DNA of 10,406 nt from CAJBLF01 sp964494005. GTDB lineage: Bacteria > Patescibacteriota > Gracilibacteria > Absconditabacterales > Absconditicoccaceae. The first letter of the stretch is position 1. Each line of letters begins with the position of its first letter. Positions 8,401-10,406 of this stretch are shown one piece after another. The notes beneath the pieces are model-generated. The model ran no database searches. It was not told where the DNA came from and saw only the letters and a list, made by a program, of their open reading frames with translations. The DNA lies in assembly GCA_964494005.1 (NCBI GenBank), contig CAZBQE010000033.1, positions 1-10,406 of the forward strand, read 5' to 3'. The position numbers and the translations under genes are program-made.

Positions 8401-10406
8401 AACACTAAGTGTTCCAGTGTTTCGTCATAGAGAGGTAAAATATAATCATGTTCATAGAGATAATTGTGCACTACCTCAAGTGTTAGATGAGGTGTTAGCA
8501 AAAGATTTGCAGGTACCATAATATGTCGTACTTGCAATATTATTAATGATTCCAACCTGATTATTGTAGGTGTGAAAATTGTTGAGTAATGTTCCGTTAG
8601 AATTGTTTGCTATTTCTAGACCATATTGATTATTATAAGACTGAAAGTTATGTAAAACATTATTACTTGAATCCTGAATTATTCTTATTCCATATTGATT
8701 ATTATAGGTTTGAAAATTATTTAAACTGTTGTTAGCTCCAGAATTGTATATATATACACCATAATAAAAATTATTGTAGCTCTGGAAATTGTTCATGGTG
8801 TTTCTAAAACTTCCAATAGTGTTTATACCATTTGAACCTCATTGTATTTGTATTCAATAATGATTATTATAAATATAAAAATTATTAAATATATTATCTG
8901 AAGACCTATCAATATCTATACCATATCAGTTATTATAACTTTCAAAGTTACTAACTATACCGCTATAAAAATCATCTAGCCATATCCCATGGCTAGGACT
9001 AGTGTGGTTGTATACTAAAAAACCTGTTAGTGTGATATATGAAGAATCGTTTATTGTTATTCATCCATATCAATTGTTATAAATTTCAAAGTCTTCTATG
9101 ATATTGTTGCTAGAGTCTATACATTCAATACCTCCGATATTATTGTCATGACTTTTAAAATGATATAAATAGGTATCGTTTGTTGTATCCAAAGCTATTC
9201 CATCATTGCTATTTTCATATATTTCAAAATTATTTACTTTGTTTCCTGTAGAATTTAAAATAGTTATTCCATAACGATTGTTATCATGACTTTCAAAATA
9301 TTCTAAGATGTTGTTGTTTGAAGTAGTATCTATGTTAATTCAGTCAAATGTATTATTATATCCAGAAAAGTTTTTGATATAATTATAAGAGCTAGTAGCC
9401 AAACGTATTCAATAGTTGTTGTTGTGGCTTGCAACAGTATCTATCGTGGTGTACAAAGCATTTGTCAAACGTATTCATACAGTATGTGCAAATATATCTA
9501 TGTAATGAAGAGTATTGTTCCTAGTATTATCTAGATGGATACCATTATTGATTTCACCATCCCCATCAATGATTAGATTATCTATAATACCATATTGGGT
9601 TTTATTTGAAAAATAAAGCACATGAATTCAGGCATTTTTGGTAAGTGTAGCAGTGCCACTTGTAATTAGGGTATTACATAACGATATATTTGTAGGATTA
9701 GAAATAAGATAATCACCGCTTTCTAGTACATATATAGTGTAATCTGCAAGTGTTGTAGGAATAGATCACGTCCTTGTTACCGTCATTCCATACTCTAAAC
9801 AACTTCCCGTGGTATATCCTGTTCGATAGTGTGTATATGCGGTATCAGTATCTCCTGTTGTTCCATATAATGCTTCTATAATACATCTATCGGAAGGATT
9901 AGTATTCCAAAACGCTCAGGTAATAAAGGCATCATTATTTCGATAATCACTACATATGATAGTATCAATACTAAATCATCGAGTATCGCTCCATGTTCAT
10001 GTGTTGCCAAGAATATCTATAGCATAGACATGTCGTTGATAATGTTCATATACATCGTCATCTGGCAATGAAATAATTGTTCCTGTCGTCGTGATGAATC
10101 CGCTTTCTACAACTCAGCCACTACCGATGATTTCAAAAACATATCCACTAAGTACATCATCAAGCGCTTCCCATTGTAGTGATATGATGCCTGTAGCAAA
10201 AACCGTTCACGAAGCAGGAGAAAGAAGAATGACCTGTTCTGGAGGATATTTTTCCAGTAATGTATTTTCTTGGAAGTGAGTGGCATAGTAGGAGTTTCAA
10301 AACAATTGTGTAACAATCCTCTTGTACCCATCTGTTCCAGAAAGTCCTATAGTTGCATCGTCTCATAAAGCGATTCATGTGATGTTATCTACAATATCTC
10401 CAAAAA
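5470..10406 (-). CDS. Giant SLH-anchored surface protein: beta-helix, PKD-like, Cys-rich repeats (5'-truncated by window)
   Basis: The frame is open from the window edge to TAA at 5470: 1,644 visible residues with roughly 65 UGA codons read as Gly and no in-frame TAA or TAG. Order of parts: FnIII/Ig-like module 1 (10320-10003, SPASGTVF to YAIDILGN); a linker; about 15 parallel beta-helix rungs of 22-25 residues with YNNxxGI and a closing NNF (9590-8490); a beta-rich stretch; module 2 (7971-7642, SPLSGTVF to YAIDVLGN); then CGDG-ExCD cysteine repeats (7599-7516, 7230-7147, 6870-6760, 6732-6667) alternating with PKD-like domains (FDRLDFGDG) at 7500-7246, 7131-6872 and 6648-6391; a Cys-rich linker; and three SLH domains (about 6108-5925, 5871-5700, 5655-5487; the last ends GFVTRAQFAKMIS). 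The cysteine repeats resemble the Myxococcus Cys-rich/DUF4215 type. SLH domains bind cell-wall polymers, so the protein is probably surface-displayed; the signal peptide must lie outside the window. An adhesin or S-layer role is inference, and no catalytic residues were recognised. Confidence 0.93.
6514..6583 (-). repeat. Near-identical PKD-domain repeat, copy B
   Basis: This 70-base segment matches 7363-7432 at 66 of 70 positions by hand alignment. It encodes VDTGWMNFDRLDFG through TGEVNTG of the third PKD-like domain. The UGA-UGG pair (Gly-Trp) is kept in both copies. Confidence 0.85.
7363..7432 (-). repeat. Near-identical PKD-domain repeat, copy A
   Basis: Partner of 6514-6583, about 850 bases away, encoding VDTGWMSFDRLDFGDGT through TGEVNTG in the first PKD-like domain. 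The surrounding domain sequence is less alike, so this core either duplicated recently or is kept similar by gene conversion. Confidence 0.85.
8490..9590 (-). repeat. Beta-helix coding repeats, about 69-nt period
   Basis: About 15 successive units encode rungs such as QTYNNQYGIRIIQDSSNN, each with aligned Asn-Asn, Gly-Ile and a closing Asn-Phe, as in NosD/PbH1-type parallel beta-helices. The Asn and Phe/Tyr positions would stack into ladders. At the DNA level, neighbouring units share CATATTGATTATTATA (8622 and 8691, exactly 69 bases apart), so the last few rungs are recent duplications while earlier ones have diverged. Confidence 0.85.

Noticed and set aside
8490..9590. CRISPR-like or non-coding tandem repeat array
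   Set aside because: The periodicity lies inside an open frame, units diverge at synonymous and surface positions, and the pattern fits beta-helix rungs.
58..10406. UGA as tryptophan (translation table 4) or selenocysteine
   Set aside because: UGG is used for Trp in the same genes, UGA columns in TopA match conserved glycines, and there are far too many UGAs, without a recognisable SECIS element, for selenocysteine.

Overview
The window reads as a piece of a Patescibacteria (CPR) genome from Gracilibacteria (BD1-5/GN02) or Absconditabacteria (SR1), the lineages known to decode UGA as glycine (translation table 25). In the standard code the minus strand looks like a string of broken ORFs. Reading UGA as Gly merges them into six long genes that end only at TAA or TAG. 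In topoisomerase I the in-frame UGAs fall on glycines that the family conserves. I cannot decide between the two phyla from this window.

All six genes are on the minus strand, so transcription runs from high to low coordinates. (1) 10406-5470 is the 3' part of a giant secreted surface protein whose start lies outside the window. It has a parallel beta-helix of about 15 rungs, two copies of an FnIII/Ig-like module flanking that helix, PKD-like domains alternating with cysteine-rich CGDxxxxxxExCD repeats, and three C-terminal SLH domains that should anchor it to the cell envelope. It ends at a clear GNRA-loop terminator. (2) A well-formed promoter right behind that terminator drives a 118-aa protein of unknown function (5317-4961), which is followed by a second terminator. 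(3) A gene-free stretch (4551-4960) holds a GC-richer, foldable segment that may be a structured RNA, plus a nested direct/inverted repeat. (4) topA (4550-2136) encodes a full-length 804-aa type IA topoisomerase without zinc fingers and with a lysine-rich tail. (5) After a 200-bp spacer come three close-set genes that look like one operon: a roughly 7-TM membrane protein with a Lys/Ala/Pro tail (1932-1306), a 48-aa charged protein (1282-1136), and a 345-aa protein with a possible degenerate FtsA/PilM-like fold (1095-58). They are closed by a terminator at 26-1.

How the parts relate: topA is housekeeping and fixes both the genetic code and the reading frame. The giant SLH protein is probably the main cell-surface adhesin or S-layer-associated protein, consistent with a lineage thought to live attached to other cells. 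The membrane/small/FtsA-like trio could be an envelope or division-associated unit, but that is inference. I see no plus-strand gene, no CRISPR array, no transposon and no tRNA.
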